64,000 nt of DNA from Mycobacterium paraterrae. GTDB lineage: Bacteria > Actinomycetota > Actinomycetes > Mycobacteriales > Mycobacteriaceae. This document shows, one piece after another, positions 22,324 through 31,665 of this stretch (its first letter is position 1; each line of letters opens with the position of its first letter). The stretch is from assembly GCF_022430545.2 (NCBI RefSeq), contig NZ_CP092488.2, forward strand, positions 4,340,001-4,404,000, in the 5' to 3' direction. A model generated the notes under the pieces. The model saw only the letters and a program-made list of their open reading frames with translations, did not search any database and was not told where the DNA came from. The position numbers were made by a program, and so were the translations under genes.

Positions 22324-22352
22324 TTGACCCGGGCCGGATGTTCGTGCATCAT
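22324..22352 (+). promoter_or_regulatory. Promoter upstream of the M-box leader
   Basis: TTGACC (22324-22329), 17-bp spacer, CATCAT (22347-22352). A start near 22359 would place the M-box at the very 5' end of the transcript, as expected for a riboswitch leader. The -10 match is only moderate. Confidence 0.45.
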
Positions 22353-22363
22353 CGACACGGTAA

Positions 22364-22524
22364 GCACCTCGTTAGGTGAGGCGTCTACACGGATACAGGC
22401 CACTGACCCCGAACGTCGAGAGACGCCCAGGGTCAGGACAGCTCCTCCCGGCTTAAGGGTTGAGCCCAAGTGGCTTCCGGAATCTTCCGGATACGGCGTG
22501 TAGTGCCGAAACTCTGACGAGTGG
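22364..22524 (+). promoter_or_regulatory. M-box (ykoK) Mg2+ riboswitch
   Basis: The conserved M-box cores are present in order: GTTAGGTGAGGC (22371-22382), ACGGATACAG (22390-22399), GAACGTCGAGAGACGCC (22411-22427), GGGTCAGGACAG, then TACGGCGTGTAGTGCCGAAA (22492-22511) and the closing ACTCTGACGAG. The ends CTCGT (22368-22372) and ACGAG (22517-22521) pair to close the multi-helix junction. M-box RNAs fold on binding Mg2+ and usually switch off the downstream gene. From memory, M. tuberculosis has one before Rv1535, the gene whose homologue follows here. Downstream GC-rich hairpins around 22535-22600 (e.g. CCCGA/TCGGG and GCGCG/CGCGC) could be the expression platform. Confidence 0.93.
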
Positions 22525-22625
22525 GGTGCGGACATCCCGACGATGTTCGGGTTGCCTATCCCTGCTTGCGCGTAATTGGCGCGGTATGCCCGCGCATGGT
22601 GCGACCGTGAGGAGGTGAGGGACAG

Positions 22626-22703
22626 ATGAGTTCCAGTTCTAGTCCGGATCGATATCCGGGCTTCGTTTCGTCCCGATCCGGCCCGCGGCGCATTGCCTTT
22701 TAG
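22626..22703 (+). CDS. Small upstream ORF (25 codons) in the M-box leader
   Basis: ATG at 22626 follows a strong GAGGAGGTGAGGG (22609-22621), better than the Shine-Dalgarno of most genes here. It reads MSSSSSPDRYPGFVSSRSGP then RRIAF and stops at TAG 22701. It lies between the riboswitch and the 73-aa gene, and contains mutually exclusive hairpins: CCGGAT (22644-22649) can pair with ATCCGG (22654-22659), or CCGGATCG (22644-22651) with CGATCCGG (22674-22681). A ribosome on this ORF would choose between them, so it may act as a regulatory leader peptide. Coding is predicted only from the ribosome-binding site and frame. Confidence 0.55.
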   Translation: MSSSSSPDRYPGFVSSRSGPRRIAF

Positions 22704-22805
22704 CTGAGCGTCTTTCGCTTTCCCGGCAGCCCGCCTGCTCCACGCCGTTTCGGACGGACACCGAATGCCATTGTGCCCGTTTGATTTTCTGCGTAGGAGG
22801 CGATC

Positions 22806-23027
22806 ATGACCGCTGTTCTGTACGACGAGGTAGTAGCGGCGACGTCCGCGCCTCGGCTCACGCTGGTGCCGGACCCGGCGCCCGCGGCAACCGCCCCGAA
22901 GCGGCGCGAGCCGCGCATCGGCGGTGGCGACCCGCTGGTCGACGGTGCCGCTCGGCTGCTGTGCGTTCCGCTGCGCCAGCTTTACGCCGCGCTGTGGCGT
23001 GCCGGCGTCATTGAAGTCGGCGGCTGA
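22806..23027 (+). CDS. Small conserved protein, Rv1535-like, under M-box control
   Basis: 73 aa, function unknown. TAGGAGG lies 5-6 bases before the ATG. The N-terminus is MTAVLYDEVVAATSAPRLTL, a Pro/Ala-rich linker follows, then KRREPRIGGGDPLVDGAARL and a C-terminal helix-like end LRQLYAALWRAGVIEVGG. No signal peptide or clear membrane segment. Length and position (after the TetR gene, before ileS) match Rv1535. Control by an M-box and a possible leader ORF suggests a role when Mg2+ is scarce. It is followed by a strong hairpin, so it is the only gene of its transcript besides the leader ORF. Confidence 0.8.
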   Translation: MTAVLYDEVVAATSAPRLTLVPDPAPAATAPKRREPRIGGGDPLVDGAARLLCVPLRQLYAALWRAGVIEVGG

Positions 23028-23037
23028 CAGGTGTCCC

Positions 23038-23082
23038 GCGCTTCCGGTACCGATGCTATTAAGGCGTCGGCACCGGGAGCGC
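23038..23082. terminator. Hairpin terminator between convergent genes
   Basis: The arms 23038-23056 and 23063-23082 are complementary over about 19 bp with G-T wobbles and enclose the loop TATTAA. It separates the 73-aa gene from the convergent lipase gene that ends at 23087. There is no T-tract, which is usual for mycobacterial hairpins; it could serve both directions. Confidence 0.75.
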
Positions 23083-23086
23083 TGCA

Positions 23087-23851
23087 TCACTGCTGAGTCG
23101 TGATGTAGGACGACAACCCGATCTGATATGCGCCCAGGCTGTGCCGCCAGCCAATCTGCACCGCGCCACCACTATCGATGTCGATGGGCGCACCAACGTG
23201 CACGTATGGCGTCGGAGGTAGATAAGGCACGATGTCGAGGAAGTTGACTACGCGGTAACAACTTTCGATGAGCGCGTTGAATTTCGCCGCGAAATCGTCC
23301 AGTCCCGCGCGCGGACCCGCGAAAGTGATCAGTCGAGGCTCGATGGTGTTCGGAGGCATGTTGCGCGCGACGTCGGGGGCCGCGAGAACGGCGAGCGCCG
23401 CGCCGAGGCTGTGCCCGGTGACCAGGATCTGATCGCAGCCGGTCGTCGCGCTCGCCAGATTCGCGGCGATGTCGGCTCGCACCAGTTGGTAGACCTCCTG
23501 GAAGCCGGAATGCACCTGGCCGAACCCGTCGATCGGACGGTAGTCGTCGGGTATGGCATCGATGTCGGCGACCCACTCCGCAACGTCTGATGTGCCGCGA
23601 AACGAGACGAACGCGGTGCGACTGGCGGTGTTGTGTCCCATCAACCCGAAGATGTTGGTGTCCTTGATCATTGCCGCGACCGCGGGGTGCGGGTCGGCCA
23701 GCGCGGTGAGAACGACAGCGTCGGCCCGGATCACGCTGGTCTGGGTGTAGCCGACCGGAAGAGTGGCGGGGCTGCCGTCCATCACGGTGTATGCGGCCTG
23801 CGCCAACGGCAGCGCCACGTCGCGCGCAAACACGGGATCGAACGCCACCAC
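23087..23851 (-). CDS. Class 3 lipase-like alpha/beta hydrolase
   Basis: 254 aa. The nucleophile elbow GHSLGAALAVL lies near residue 148, with the oxyanion-side motif FVSFRGTSDVAEWVADID near 84. A catalytic Asp in NFLDIVPYLPP near 208 and a His in WRHSLGAYQ near 238 complete a plausible triad. This arrangement is typical of fungal-type class 3 lipases. No clear signal peptide, so it is probably cytoplasmic or wall-associated by another route. The start appears to be one of two tandem GTG codons. It is divergent from the thioesterase-like gene and convergent with the 73-aa gene; the substrate (acylglycerol or other ester) is not determined. Confidence 0.82.
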   Translation of the reverse strand: MVAFDPVFARDVALPLAQAAYTVMDGSPATLPVGYTQTSVIRADAVVLTALADPHPAVAAMIKDTNIFGLMGHNTASRTAFVSFRGTSDVAEWVADIDAIPDDYRPIDGFGQVHSGFQEVYQLVRADIAANLASATTGCDQILVTGHSLGAALAVLAAPDVARNMPPNTIEPRLITFAGPRAGLDDFAAKFNALIESCYRVVNFLDIVPYLPPTPYVHVGAPIDIDSGGAVQIGWRHSLGAYQIGLSSYITTQQ

Positions 23852-23970
23852 CGGAGTTTAGCGATCCCGGGCCTGTCTTGAGGCGAGTTGAGCCAGATGT
23901 AGGCTGACGTGCGGAATCAGCGAAGATTGCGAACCCTGCTGCAGCAGAGTCGAACTCAGGAGATGTGTCG

Positions 23971-24777
23971 ATGCCAGAACCGCACCCGCTGGACCGCGCG
24001 ATCGAGCTTCGGGTGGTCGACCACGATGTGGTGCGGGGTCAGACGCAGCCTGAGTGGGCGAACATGGTGGGACCCTTCGGCGGCGTCACCGCCGCGGCCA
24101 TTCTGCACGCGATCGACATTCACCCTGATCGGCTCGGTGGGCCCATCGCGTTGACGGTGAACTTCGCCGCCCCCATCGCCGACGGCCATTTCGAGATCAC
24201 CCGTCGTGCGCCGCGCACTAACCGGACAAATCAGCATTGGATCGTCGAACTCAGCCAAGAGGGCGAGGTCAAGACGACCGCAACAGCCGTGTTCGGTAAT
24301 CACCGTGACACCTTTTCCGACACCGAAGCGTCGATGCCGGTGGTGCCCGGGCCCGACGAGATTCCGCGCACCGCGCACACCAACCTGCCGACCTGGGTTC
24401 AGATGTATGACATGCGCTTTGCCAACGGTTCGTTTTCCGGCGGCGAGATCGAGATCGGCCCGTCCTCGGCGTCGACCCTGTGGGTGCGTGACGTTGCGCA
24501 GCGCGAGCTGGACTTCGCGGCATTGACCGCGTTGTCGGACATCTTCTTTCCGCGGATCTTCCTGCGCCGCGGCGTCGTCCCGGCCGGCACCATCTCGATG
24601 ACGACCTACTTTCATGTCGACGGCGGGCAGCTTGCGGCCCTGGGTGGCGACTTCATCCTCGGAGCCGCGCACGGTAACCGCTTCGATCGTGGGTTCTTCG
24701 ACCAGAGCGCGCAGCTATGGAGCCGGGACGGTGCGCTGTTGGCCACCTCGTATCAGATCGTGTACTTCAAGGGCTGA
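23971..24777 (+). CDS. TesB-like acyl-CoA thioesterase (double hotdog)
   Basis: 268 aa from the ATG at 23971, chosen because AGGAG at 23958-23962 is 8 nt away; a GTG two codons earlier is too close. The N-terminal hotdog has WANMVGPFGGVTAAAILHAI, and the C-terminal hotdog has DIFFPRIFLRR followed by GTISMTTYFHVDG and the late motif RGFFDQSAQLWSRDGALLA. Together these match the acyl-CoA thioesterase II/TesB-like family of actinobacteria. It would hydrolyse acyl-CoA in the cytoplasm. It stands alone, ending 38 bp before the ileS leader promoter. Substrate chain length is unknown. Confidence 0.8.
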   Translation: MPEPHPLDRAIELRVVDHDVVRGQTQPEWANMVGPFGGVTAAAILHAIDIHPDRLGGPIALTVNFAAPIADGHFEITRRAPRTNRTNQHWIVELSQEGEVKTTATAVFGNHRDTFSDTEASMPVVPGPDEIPRTAHTNLPTWVQMYDMRFANGSFSGGEIEIGPSSASTLWVRDVAQRELDFAALTALSDIFFPRIFLRRGVVPAGTISMTTYFHVDGGQLAALGGDFILGAAHGNRFDRGFFDQSAQLWSRDGALLATSYQIVYFKG

Positions 24778-24814
24778 GTCACTGGGCCGCGGTCGTCCGC
24801 TTTGCGGCATTCCG

Positions 24815-25039
24815 TAGAATTGGCGCATCGGCGTCGATCCGGCCATCACCGGGGAGCCTTCGGAAGAACAGTCCGCACCAGCACTGATGCGGTCCCAGTA
24901 GACCCGGACGGGTCGGCCCGTCACAGCCGAGCAACGAGCGGCCACGCCCCGGTGTGGCAAGCGGGGTGGTACCGCGGCGCCTGCGCACCAGCGCACCGTC
25001 GTCCCCGTGCCAGCTAGCGGCACATGGAGACGACACGTA
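24815..25039 (+). promoter_or_regulatory. ileS T-box riboswitch, ultra-short stem I, translational type
   Basis: The -10 TAGAAT is at 24815-24820, so the leader begins near 24827. A short stem loop presents the isoleucine specifier ATC (24845-24847) in GGCCATCACCGGGG. The T-box core GGTGGTACCGCGG (24965-24977) would pair with the acceptor end of tRNA-Ile. Downstream GTCGTC (24998-25003) pairs with GACGAC (25029-25034), burying the Shine-Dalgarno GGAG (25026-25029) in a hairpin. There is no terminator before the gene. This is the actinobacterial design in which uncharged tRNA-Ile frees the ribosome-binding site instead of preventing termination. Confidence 0.93.
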
Positions 25040-28000
25040 GTGACCGAGAACACCTATCCGAAGCCGGCCGGCGGCGCTCCGGACCTTCCGGCGCTGGAGC
25101 TCGAGGTCCTCGACTACTGGGCCAACGACGACACGTTCCGGGCCAGCATCGCCCACCGCGCCGACGCACCCGAATACGTCTTCTACGACGGGCCGCCGTT
25201 CGCCAACGGACTGCCGCACTACGGCCACCTGCTCACCGGTTATGTGAAAGACATCGTGCCGCGCTACCGCACCATGCGCGGCTTCAAGGTCGAACGCCGC
25301 TTCGGTTGGGACACCCACGGCCTGCCTGCCGAACTGGAGGTGGAGCGCCAGCTCGGCATCACCGACAAGTCTCAGATCGACGCGATGGGCATCGCCGCGT
25401 TCAACGACGCCTGCCGCGAATCGGTACTGCGCTACACCGACGAATGGCGCGCCTACGTCACCCGGCAGGCACGCTGGGTCGACTTCGACAACGATTACAA
25501 GACGCTCGATCTGCCGTACATGGAGTCGGTGATCTGGGCGTTCAAGCAGCTATGGGACAAGGGTCTGGCCTACGAGGGCTACCGGGTGCTGCCGTACTGC
25601 TGGCGCGACGAGACCCCGCTGTCCAACCATGAGCTGCGGATGGACGACGACGTCTACCAGAGCCGGCAGGACCCGGCCCTCACCGTCGGATTCGCCATCA
25701 CCACAGGCGATCTCGTCGGTGCGCACCTGTTGGTGTGGACCACGACGCCCTGGACCCTGCCGTCGAACCAGGCGGTGGCGGTCAACCCCGACGTCAGCTA
25801 CGTCCACGTGCAGGCAGGCGAACACCGTGTAATCCTTGCCGAGCCGCGACTGGCGGCCTACGCACGGGAATTCGGCGAAGAGCCGGAAATATTAGGCACG
25901 TACCGCGGCAGCGATTTGGTCGGCACCCGGTATCGTCCGCCCTTCCCGTACTTCATGGACAGCGAAGGCGCTTTCCAGGTCCTCGGAGCCGACTTCGTGA
26001 CCACCGAAGACGGTACCGGGATCGTCCACCTCGCCCCGGCCTACGGTGAGGACGACAAGGCAACCGCTGACGAGGTCGGCATCGTGCCGGTGACACCGGT
26101 CGACGCCAAAGGCCGATTCGACTCCACCGTGCCGGACTACCAGGGCCAGCATGTTTTCGACGCCAACCCGTTGATCATCCGCGACCTGAAGAACCGCACC
26201 GGCCCGGCGGCCGCCAACGGCGCGGTGCTGATTCGCCAGGAGACCTACGACCATCCCTATCCGCATTGTTGGCGGTGCCGCAATCCGCTGATCTACCGGG
26301 CGGTGTCGTCGTGGTTCATCAAGGTCACCGAGTTCCGCGACCGCATGGTCGAACTGAATCAGCAGATCACCTGGTACCCCGAGCACGTGAAGGACGGCCA
26401 ATTCGGAAAGTGGCTGCAGGGCGCGCGTGACTGGTCGATCTCACGAAACCGCTACTGGGGCACCCCGATTCCGGTGTGGGTCTCCGACGATCCAGCCCAC
26501 CCTCGGATCGACGTGTACGGCAGCCTCGACGAGTTGGAGCGCGACTTCGGGACCCGTCCGGACAATCTGCACCGGCCCTACATCGACGAGCTGACCCGGC
26601 CCAACCCGGACGACCCGTCGGGGCGGTCGACCATGCGGCGCATCCCAGACGTATTCGACGTGTGGTTCGACTCCGGCTCGATGCCTTACGCCCAGGTGCA
26701 CTACCCGTTCGAGAATCGCGACTGGTTCGACACCCACTATCCCGGTGATTTCATCGTCGAATACATCGGGCAGACCCGTGGCTGGTTCTACACCCTGCAC
26801 GTGCTGGCCACCGCGCTGTTCGACCGGCCCGCGTTCAAAACCTGTGTGGCACACGGCATCGTGCTGGGTAGCGATGGCCAGAAGATGAGCAAGTCGCTAC
26901 GCAACTATCCCGACGTCAGCGAGGTCTTCGATCGCGACGGCTCCGACGCCATGCGCTGGTTTTTGATGGCGTCACCGATCCTGCGTGGCGGCAATCTGAT
27001 CGTCACCGAGCAAGGCATCCGCGACGGTGTGCGACAGGTCCTGCTGCCGTTCTGGAACGCCTACAGCTTCCTGGCCCTGTACGCACCGAAAGTTGGTACC
27101 TGGCACGTCGATTCGACGAACGTGCTGGATCGCTACATCCTGGCGAAGCTGGCGGTGCTGCGCGACGAGCTGACGGCGTCGCTGGACGGCTGCGATATCT
27201 CCGGTGCCTGCGAGCAGCTGCGTCAGTTCACCGAGGCGTTGACGAACTGGTATGTACGGCGGTCGCGTTCGCGGTTCTGGGAAGAGGACCCCGACGCCAT
27301 CGACACCCTGCACACGGTGCTCGAGGTGACGGCCCGGCTGGCGGCGCCGCTGCTGCCGATGACGACCGAGATCATCTGGCGTGGCGTCACCGGCGAACGC
27401 TCGGTACACCTGTCCGACTGGCCGCAGGCCGACCTGCTGCCCGCGGACACCGCATTGGTCGAGGCGATGGACCAGGTGCGCGAGGTCTGTTCGGTGGCGT
27501 CGTCGCTGCGCAAGGCCAAGAAGCTGCGAGTGCGGCTGCCGTTACCGAAACTGACTGTGGCGGTGGAGAATCCGGAACGACTGTCGGCGTTCACCGACTT
27601 GATCGCCGACGAGCTCAACGTCAAGGCGGTCGAGCTGACCGACGACATCGCCGCTTACGGTCGTTTCGAGCTGACCGTCAACGCCAAGGTTGCCGGCCCG
27701 CGACTGGGCAAGGACGTGCAGGCCGCGATCAAGGCCGTCAAGGCAGGGGAGGGAGTCGTCAATCCCGACGGAACGTTGACGGCTGGTCCCGCGGTATTGC
27801 GGCCCGACGAGTACAGCTCGCGATTGGTCGCCGCGGATCCGGAGTACACCGCACCGTTGCCCGGCGGTGCCGGCCTGGTGGTCCTGGACGCGACGCTGAC
27901 GCCCGAACTCGAGGCCGAGGGCTGGGCCAAGGACCGCATTCGCGAACTGCAGGAGCTGCGCAAGTCGGCCGGCCTCGAGGTGTCCGACCGGATCAGTGTG

Positions 28001-28153
28001 GTGATGTCGGTGCCGGCCGAGCGCACCGACTGGGCCGCCACTCACCGCGACCTGATCGCCGGCGAAATCTTGGCTACCAGCTTCGAATTCGGCGACCCGG
28101 CCGACGGCGCCGAGATCGGCGACGGGGTTCGGGTAGCGCTCGTCAAGGCGTGA
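25040..28153 (+). CDS. ileS: Isoleucyl-tRNA synthetase
   Basis: 1037 aa, class I synthetase charging tRNA-Ile. The HIGH motif is HYGH near residue 61 ([14 protein letters not shown]) and the KMSKS motif is [10 protein letters not shown] near 615. The CP1 editing domain lies between them ([16 protein letters not shown] near 235), and the anticodon-binding region occupies the C-terminal third. The start is GTG at 25040 with GGAG ten bases upstream, giving [20 protein letters not shown], which matches mycobacterial IleS; the longer upstream reading runs through the T-box hairpin. Regulated by the T-box leader. Followed immediately by a palindrome that may end transcription. Confidence 0.98.
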   Translation: MTENTYPKPAGGAPDLPALELEVLDYWANDDTFRASIAHRADAPEYVFYDGPPFANGLPHYGHLLTGYVKDIVPRYRTMRGFKVERRFGWDTHGLPAELEVERQLGITDKSQIDAMGIAAFNDACRESVLRYTDEWRAYVTRQARWVDFDNDYKTLDLPYMESVIWAFKQLWDKGLAYEGYRVLPYCWRDETPLSNHELRMDDDVYQSRQDPALTVGFAITTGDLVGAHLLVWTTTPWTLPSNQAVAVNPDVSYVHVQAGEHRVILAEPRLAAYAREFGEEPEILGTYRGSDLVGTRYRPPFPYFMDSEGAFQVLGADFVTTEDGTGIVHLAPAYGEDDKATADEVGIVPVTPVDAKGRFDSTVPDYQGQHVFDANPLIIRDLKNRTGPAAANGAVLIRQETYDHPYPHCWRCRNPLIYRAVSSWFIKVTEFRDRMVELNQQITWYPEHVKDGQFGKWLQGARDWSISRNRYWGTPIPVWVSDDPAHPRIDVYGSLDELERDFGTRPDNLHRPYIDELTRPNPDDPSGRSTMRRIPDVFDVWFDSGSMPYAQVHYPFENRDWFDTHYPGDFIVEYIGQTRGWFYTLHVLATALFDRPAFKTCVAHGIVLGSDGQKMSKSLRNYPDVSEVFDRDGSDAMRWFLMASPILRGGNLIVTEQGIRDGVRQVLLPFWNAYSFLALYAPKVGTWHVDSTNVLDRYILAKLAVLRDELTASLDGCDISGACEQLRQFTEALTNWYVRRSRSRFWEEDPDAIDTLHTVLEVTARLAAPLLPMTTEIIWRGVTGERSVHLSDWPQADLLPADTALVEAMDQVREVCSVASSLRKAKKLRVRLPLPKLTVAVENPERLSAFTDLIADELNVKAVELTDDIAAYGRFELTVNAKVAGPRLGKDVQAAIKAVKAGEGVVNPDGTLTAGPAVLRPDEYSSRLVAADPEYTAPLPGGAGLVVLDATLTPELEAEGWAKDRIRELQELRKSAGLEVSDRISVVMSVPAERTDWAATHRDLIAGEILATSFEFGDPADGAEIGDGVRVALVKA

Positions 28154-28218
28154 CGCCGAAAGTGCGACTGCCGACGCATTTCTCGAGTGAAGGCGTCGGT
28201 AGTTGCACTTTCGCGGCG
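28154..28218. repeat. Palindromic repeat, copy 1
   Basis: Starts on the base after the ileS stop. Left arm GAAAGTGCGACTGCCGACGC (28158-28177) matches the reverse complement of the right arm (28194-28213) at 18 of 20 positions; the two mismatches give G-T pairs on one strand. The loop is 16 nt. Related to the elements at 28288 and 29215. It could act as the ileS terminator, but its recurrence around the DUF559 gene suggests a mobile REP-like unit. Confidence 0.8.
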
Positions 28219-28287
28219 GCGGGGTGTGGCTCGGCGGACTGTGGATAGCAGTAATGGTGATCGCCTCGGCCTGTCTACCTTCTGTAC

Positions 28288-28347
28288 GCGAAAGTGCTTC
28301 CACGAAGACGTCGTTCGACTAGACGCGTCGGTGGTTGCACTCTCGGG
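28288..28347. repeat. Palindromic repeat, copy 2 (degenerate)
   Basis: Outer arms CGAAAGTGC (28289-28297) and GCACTCTCG (28337-28345) pair, and the right half GCGTCGGTGGTTGCACTCTCG matches the right arm of copy 1 closely. The inner left arm has diverged. It ends within the ribosome-binding site of the DUF559 gene (GGGAAGG, 28344-28350). Confidence 0.65.
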
Positions 28348-28355
28348 AAGGCATC

Positions 28356-29213
28356 ATGGCATCACCGTTTGTGGGAACCGATGCGTTACGCGCCGGGACT
28401 TTGACCGAGCATGAGCTCCGGTTGTCTTGCACGCGGGTCTACCGCAATGTCTACCTCCGTCGCGGAACGGAACTCAGCGCGGAAGGCCGCGCTCGCGCCG
28501 CTTGGCTCTGGTCGGGCGGGCACGCTGTCATCGCGGGCAACTCGGCGGCCGCGCTGCTCGGTGCCAAGTGGGTCGACGCGAGCGCACCCGCCGAGCTCAT
28601 CTGCGGGCGGAAACGCCCGCCGCCGCTGATCATCACCCGCAACGAGACGCTGCTCGCCGCCGAGATCATCGCGGTTGCGAACGTACCGGTGACGTCACCT
28701 GCACGGACCGCATTCGACCTCGGCCGGCGCCCAGGGTTAGAGACGGCGGTCATCCGTATCGATGCACTGGCTCGGGCCACGGGCGTGACAGCCGCCGAGG
28801 CACTGGCGGTCGCCGAGCTGCATCGCGGTGTTCGCGGTCTTCGGCAACTGCGCCAGGTCCTGCCACTGGTCGATGCCGGCGCGGAGTCGCCGCAGGAGAG
28901 CCGGACACGGTTGCTCATGGTTGCCGCTGGTCTGCCGCGGCCGCAGACTCAGATCGAGGTGGTCACTGATTGGGGTGGGGTGCTGGCCCGCATCGACATG
29001 GGATGGCCAGAGGTCAAGGTCGGGATCGAATATGACGGGGCACAGCATTGGACTGATTCCCGAATTCGGACCAATGACATCGACCGTGCAGCGGAGTTGC
29101 AGCGCCGAGGCTGGATTCTGATTCGGGTGAGCGCGGATCTGCTGCGCTACCGTCCGGATGTCGTGATCGCGCGCGTGCGTGAAGCATTGCGGTCACGCGG
29201 GTTACTGGTGTGA
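28356..29213 (+). CDS. DUF559/Vsr-like endonuclease-domain protein
   Basis: 285 aa. ATG at 28356 follows GGGAAGG by five bases. The N-terminal half (residues 1-95) looks like the winged-helix/AbiEi-type region common in this actinobacterial family ([20 protein letters not shown]). The C-terminal 90 residues carry a PD-(D/E)xK-type core: Glu in QESRTR near 192, Asp in [10 protein letters not shown] near 222, and [12 protein letters not shown] near 232, then [16 protein letters not shown]. This resembles the very-short-patch repair nuclease fold. Nuclease activity is inferred from these residues. In M. tuberculosis (from memory) ileS is followed directly by dinX, so the gene looks inserted; three related palindromes bracket it. 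Confidence 0.8.
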   Translation: MASPFVGTDALRAGTLTEHELRLSCTRVYRNVYLRRGTELSAEGRARAAWLWSGGHAVIAGNSAAALLGAKWVDASAPAELICGRKRPPPLIITRNETLLAAEIIAVANVPVTSPARTAFDLGRRPGLETAVIRIDALARATGVTAAEALAVAELHRGVRGLRQLRQVLPLVDAGAESPQESRTRLLMVAAGLPRPQTQIEVVTDWGGVLARIDMGWPEVKVGIEYDGAQHWTDSRIRTNDIDRAAELQRRGWILIRVSADLLRYRPDVVIARVREALRSRGLLV

Positions 29214-29214
29214 C

Positions 29215-29277
29215 GTCGCGAGAGTGCAACTGCCGTCGGCCTACTCGGAAAACGTGTCGGCAGTGGCACTTTGGCGG
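29215..29277. repeat. Palindromic repeat, copy 3
   Basis: Begins two bases after the DUF559 stop. Left arm GCGAGAGTGCAACTGCCGTC (29218-29237) pairs with a right arm ending GTCGGCAGTGGCACTTTGGC (29257-29276). Shared core with copies 1 and 2 is AGTGCAACTGCCGNC. With copy 1 it frames the inserted gene. Confidence 0.78.
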
Positions 29278-29298
29278 CAGTCTGGGAGGCTGGTGAGC

Positions 29299-30705
29299 GT
29301 GGATTCGCGCTGGGTGCTGCATCTCGACATGGACGCGTTCTTCGCGTCGGTCGAGCAACTCACCCGTCCGACCCTGCAAGGCCGGCCGGTGCTGGTCGGC
29401 GGATTGGGTGGACGGGGTGTGGTGGCCGGTGCCAGCTACGAGTCACGAGTGTTCGGCGCGCGATCGGCGATGCCGATGCATCAGGCGCGTCGGCTGATCG
29501 GTGTGACGGCTGTCGTGCTGCCGCCGCGCGGTGCCGTATACAGCGTGGCCAGCCGCCGGGTGTTTCACACCGTTCGCGGCATGGTGCCGGTGCTGGAACA
29601 GTTGTCGTTCGACGAAGCGTTCGGCGAGCCTGCCGAGTTGGCCGGCGCGACCGCCGCTGAGGTCGAGGAATTCTGCGCGCAGTTGCGGCGGCGGGTACGC
29701 GAGGAAACCGGGTTGATCGCCTCGGTGGGTGCCGGCTCGGGTAAGCAGATCGCCAAGATCGCCTCCGGCCTGGCCAAGCCGGATGGCATCGAAGTGGTTC
29801 GCAGGGCCGACGAGCGCAGGCTGCTCGACGGCCTCGCGGTGCGCAAGCTGTGGGGGATAGGGCCTGTCGCCGAGGAGAAGCTGCACCGGCTGGGCATCGA
29901 GACGATCGGTCAACTCGCCGCGTTGAGTGACGCCGAGGTGGCCAATATCCTCGGCGCAACGATCGGACCGGCCCTACATCGGCTGGCCCGCGGTATCGAC
30001 GACCGCCCGGTCGCTGAACGGGCAGTGGCCAAACAGATCAGCGCCGAGTCCACCTTTGCGGTCGACCTGACCACACTCGAGGAGTTGTTCGACGCGATCG
30101 CCCCGATCGCCGAGCACGCCCATCAACGGCTGTGCCGCGACGGCCGCGGCGCGCGGACCGTCACAGTCAAGTTGAAGAAGTCGGACATGAGCACGTTGAC
30201 TCGCTCCGCGACGCTGCCGTACGCCACCACCGACGCCGCAGCGCTGTCGGCGACCGCCCGCAGGCTGTTGCTCGACCCTCGTCAGATCGGCCCGATCCGC
30301 CTTCTCGGCGTTGGCTTTTCGGGTCTGACCAGTGTTCGCCAGGACTCGCTGTTCCCGGATCTGGAGCTGACCATGACAGACACCGGACCCGGCGACGACA
30401 GCGCGCCGACCGAACGGGACGCGGTCGCGCCCGCAGCACCCGACACCACCGGGTGGCGGATCGGTGACGACGTTGTCCACCGCGAGTTCGGCCACGGCTG
30501 GGTGCAGGGTGCCGGCCACGGTGTCGTCACTGTGCGCTTCGAAAGCCGCGCCACGGGCCCGGGGCCGGCGCGGACATTCGCCTCCGACACCGACGACATC
30601 GTGCGGGCGAATCCCCTCGACAGCCTCGACTGGCCGGAGTACCTCGAGGCCATCGCCGAAGCGGCGACCTCAGAGCACCCGGTCGACGACGTCGCGCAGG
30701 GGTAG
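29299..30705 (+). CDS. dinX: DNA polymerase IV-type Y-family polymerase
   Basis: 468 aa. Palm motif [13 protein letters not shown] near residue 10, SFDEAF near 102 (catalytic Asp and Glu), then [20 protein letters not shown] near 142, and the little-finger domain to about 350. It performs error-prone lesion-bypass synthesis. The C-terminal extension has a separate small domain [22 protein letters not shown] near 400, which is conserved in mycobacterial DinX. GTG at 29299 is nine bases from GGGAGG; a GTG two codons earlier is only three bases away, so the later one is preferred. The end overlaps the convergent ansA by 36 bp. Confidence 0.93.
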   Translation: MDSRWVLHLDMDAFFASVEQLTRPTLQGRPVLVGGLGGRGVVAGASYESRVFGARSAMPMHQARRLIGVTAVVLPPRGAVYSVASRRVFHTVRGMVPVLEQLSFDEAFGEPAELAGATAAEVEEFCAQLRRRVREETGLIASVGAGSGKQIAKIASGLAKPDGIEVVRRADERRLLDGLAVRKLWGIGPVAEEKLHRLGIETIGQLAALSDAEVANILGATIGPALHRLARGIDDRPVAERAVAKQISAESTFAVDLTTLEELFDAIAPIAEHAHQRLCRDGRGARTVTVKLKKSDMSTLTRSATLPYATTDAAALSATARRLLLDPRQIGPIRLLGVGFSGLTSVRQDSLFPDLELTMTDTGPGDDSAPTERDAVAPAAPDTTGWRIGDDVVHREFGHGWVQGAGHGVVTVRFESRATGPGPARTFASDTDDIVRANPLDSLDWPEYLEAIAEAATSEHPVDDVAQG

Positions 30706-31584
30706 CTCCGCTGCCAGGGCGGCCATGGTCAGCACCCTGGCCTGGCTCGGCGGCAGAGACACCATCACCGCGCCGGCCTCGACCAGGTCGCGGCCTGGCC
30801 CGTAGCCCGGGCTGACTCTGCCGCCGACAACCCGGGTCGACACCGCGACCGTAATTCCTGCGCCGCAGTGCCGGCGCACCCCATCGATGACCGCCTCGGG
30901 AACGTTTCCCGAACCCAAAGCCTCCAACACGATGCCCCGAGCCCCCGCAGCCACGAACGCGTCGACGGCGACAGCGTCACTGCCGGCATGGGTCGCGACG
31001 ATGTCGACCCGAGGGGCGCCCGCCGCGGACAGGTCACCGATGAATCGACGAATCTTACTGTGCGACAGAGAAAACCCACCGTGGACGCTGCCGAGGATCG
31101 TGCCCGCGAAGCAGATTCCGCCGGCGACCTTGTGCAGACCTGCGGGCCTCAAAACCTGGCCGGCGAAACAGACCAGCACACCGAGGTCACGGGCGGCAGG
31201 TGCCGCGGCCAGGGTCACCGCGTCGCGCAGATTCGCGGGGCCGTCTGCGTCAGGTGCATCGGCGCCGCGCATCGCGCCCGTGATCACCAATGGGGCAGCA
31301 CCGCCATAAGTGAGGTCTAGCCACAACGCCGTCTCCTCGAGGGTGTCAGTGCCGTGCGTCACGACCACGCCGAGTGCGCCATCGTCGGCCGCCGACCCCG
31401 CCGCCGCGCGAATCGCGTCCCAGTCGGCCGGGCCCAGTTGCGAGCTGTCCTTCGCCATCACGTCGACGACGTCCACGTCGAGGCCGGCGGCAAGGTCGGC
31501 GCCGCCGCGGGTCGGCCGCTGGACCCCGTCGGCGGCGCTGCTGGCAATGGTCCCGCCGGTGGCGATGACGGTCACGCGGCTCAT
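30670..31584 (-). CDS. ansA: L-asparaginase
   Basis: 304 aa, typical of bacterial type I/II asparaginases. The two nucleophile/triad motifs are intact: ATGGTIASS at residues 8-16 and [18 protein letters not shown] near 80. It converts asparagine to aspartate and ammonia, which in mycobacteria supports nitrogen use and acid resistance. No lipobox or signal peptide seen. It is transcribed against dinX and its last 36 bp overlap that gene; it is divergent from lspA with an 81-bp gap holding a perfect CCGCTAGCGG palindrome (31637-31646). Confidence 0.95.
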   Translation of the reverse strand: MSRVTVIATGGTIASSAADGVQRPTRGGADLAAGLDVDVVDVMAKDSSQLGPADWDAIRAAAGSAADDGALGVVVTHGTDTLEETALWLDLTYGGAAPLVITGAMRGADAPDADGPANLRDAVTLAAAPAARDLGVLVCFAGQVLRPAGLHKVAGGICFAGTILGSVHGGFSLSHSKIRRFIGDLSAAGAPRVDIVATHAGSDAVAVDAFVAAGARGIVLEALGSGNVPEAVIDGVRRHCGAGITVAVSTRVVGGRVSPGYGPGRDLVEAGAVMVSLPPSQARVLTMAALAAELPLRDVVDRVL

Positions 31585-31665
31585 CCTTCAGATCATCCCG
31601 CATGCCGCACTGATCACCCGCGCGGCGGGTCGTGGCCGCTAGCGGCACTAGTGGATGATGGGGGC

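Noticed and set aside
22302..23090. 262-codon minus-strand frame over the M-box leader and the 73-aa gene
   Set aside because: It runs through a conserved riboswitch and opposite a gene with a strong ribosome-binding site; sequence is low in hydrophobic pattern and has no support.
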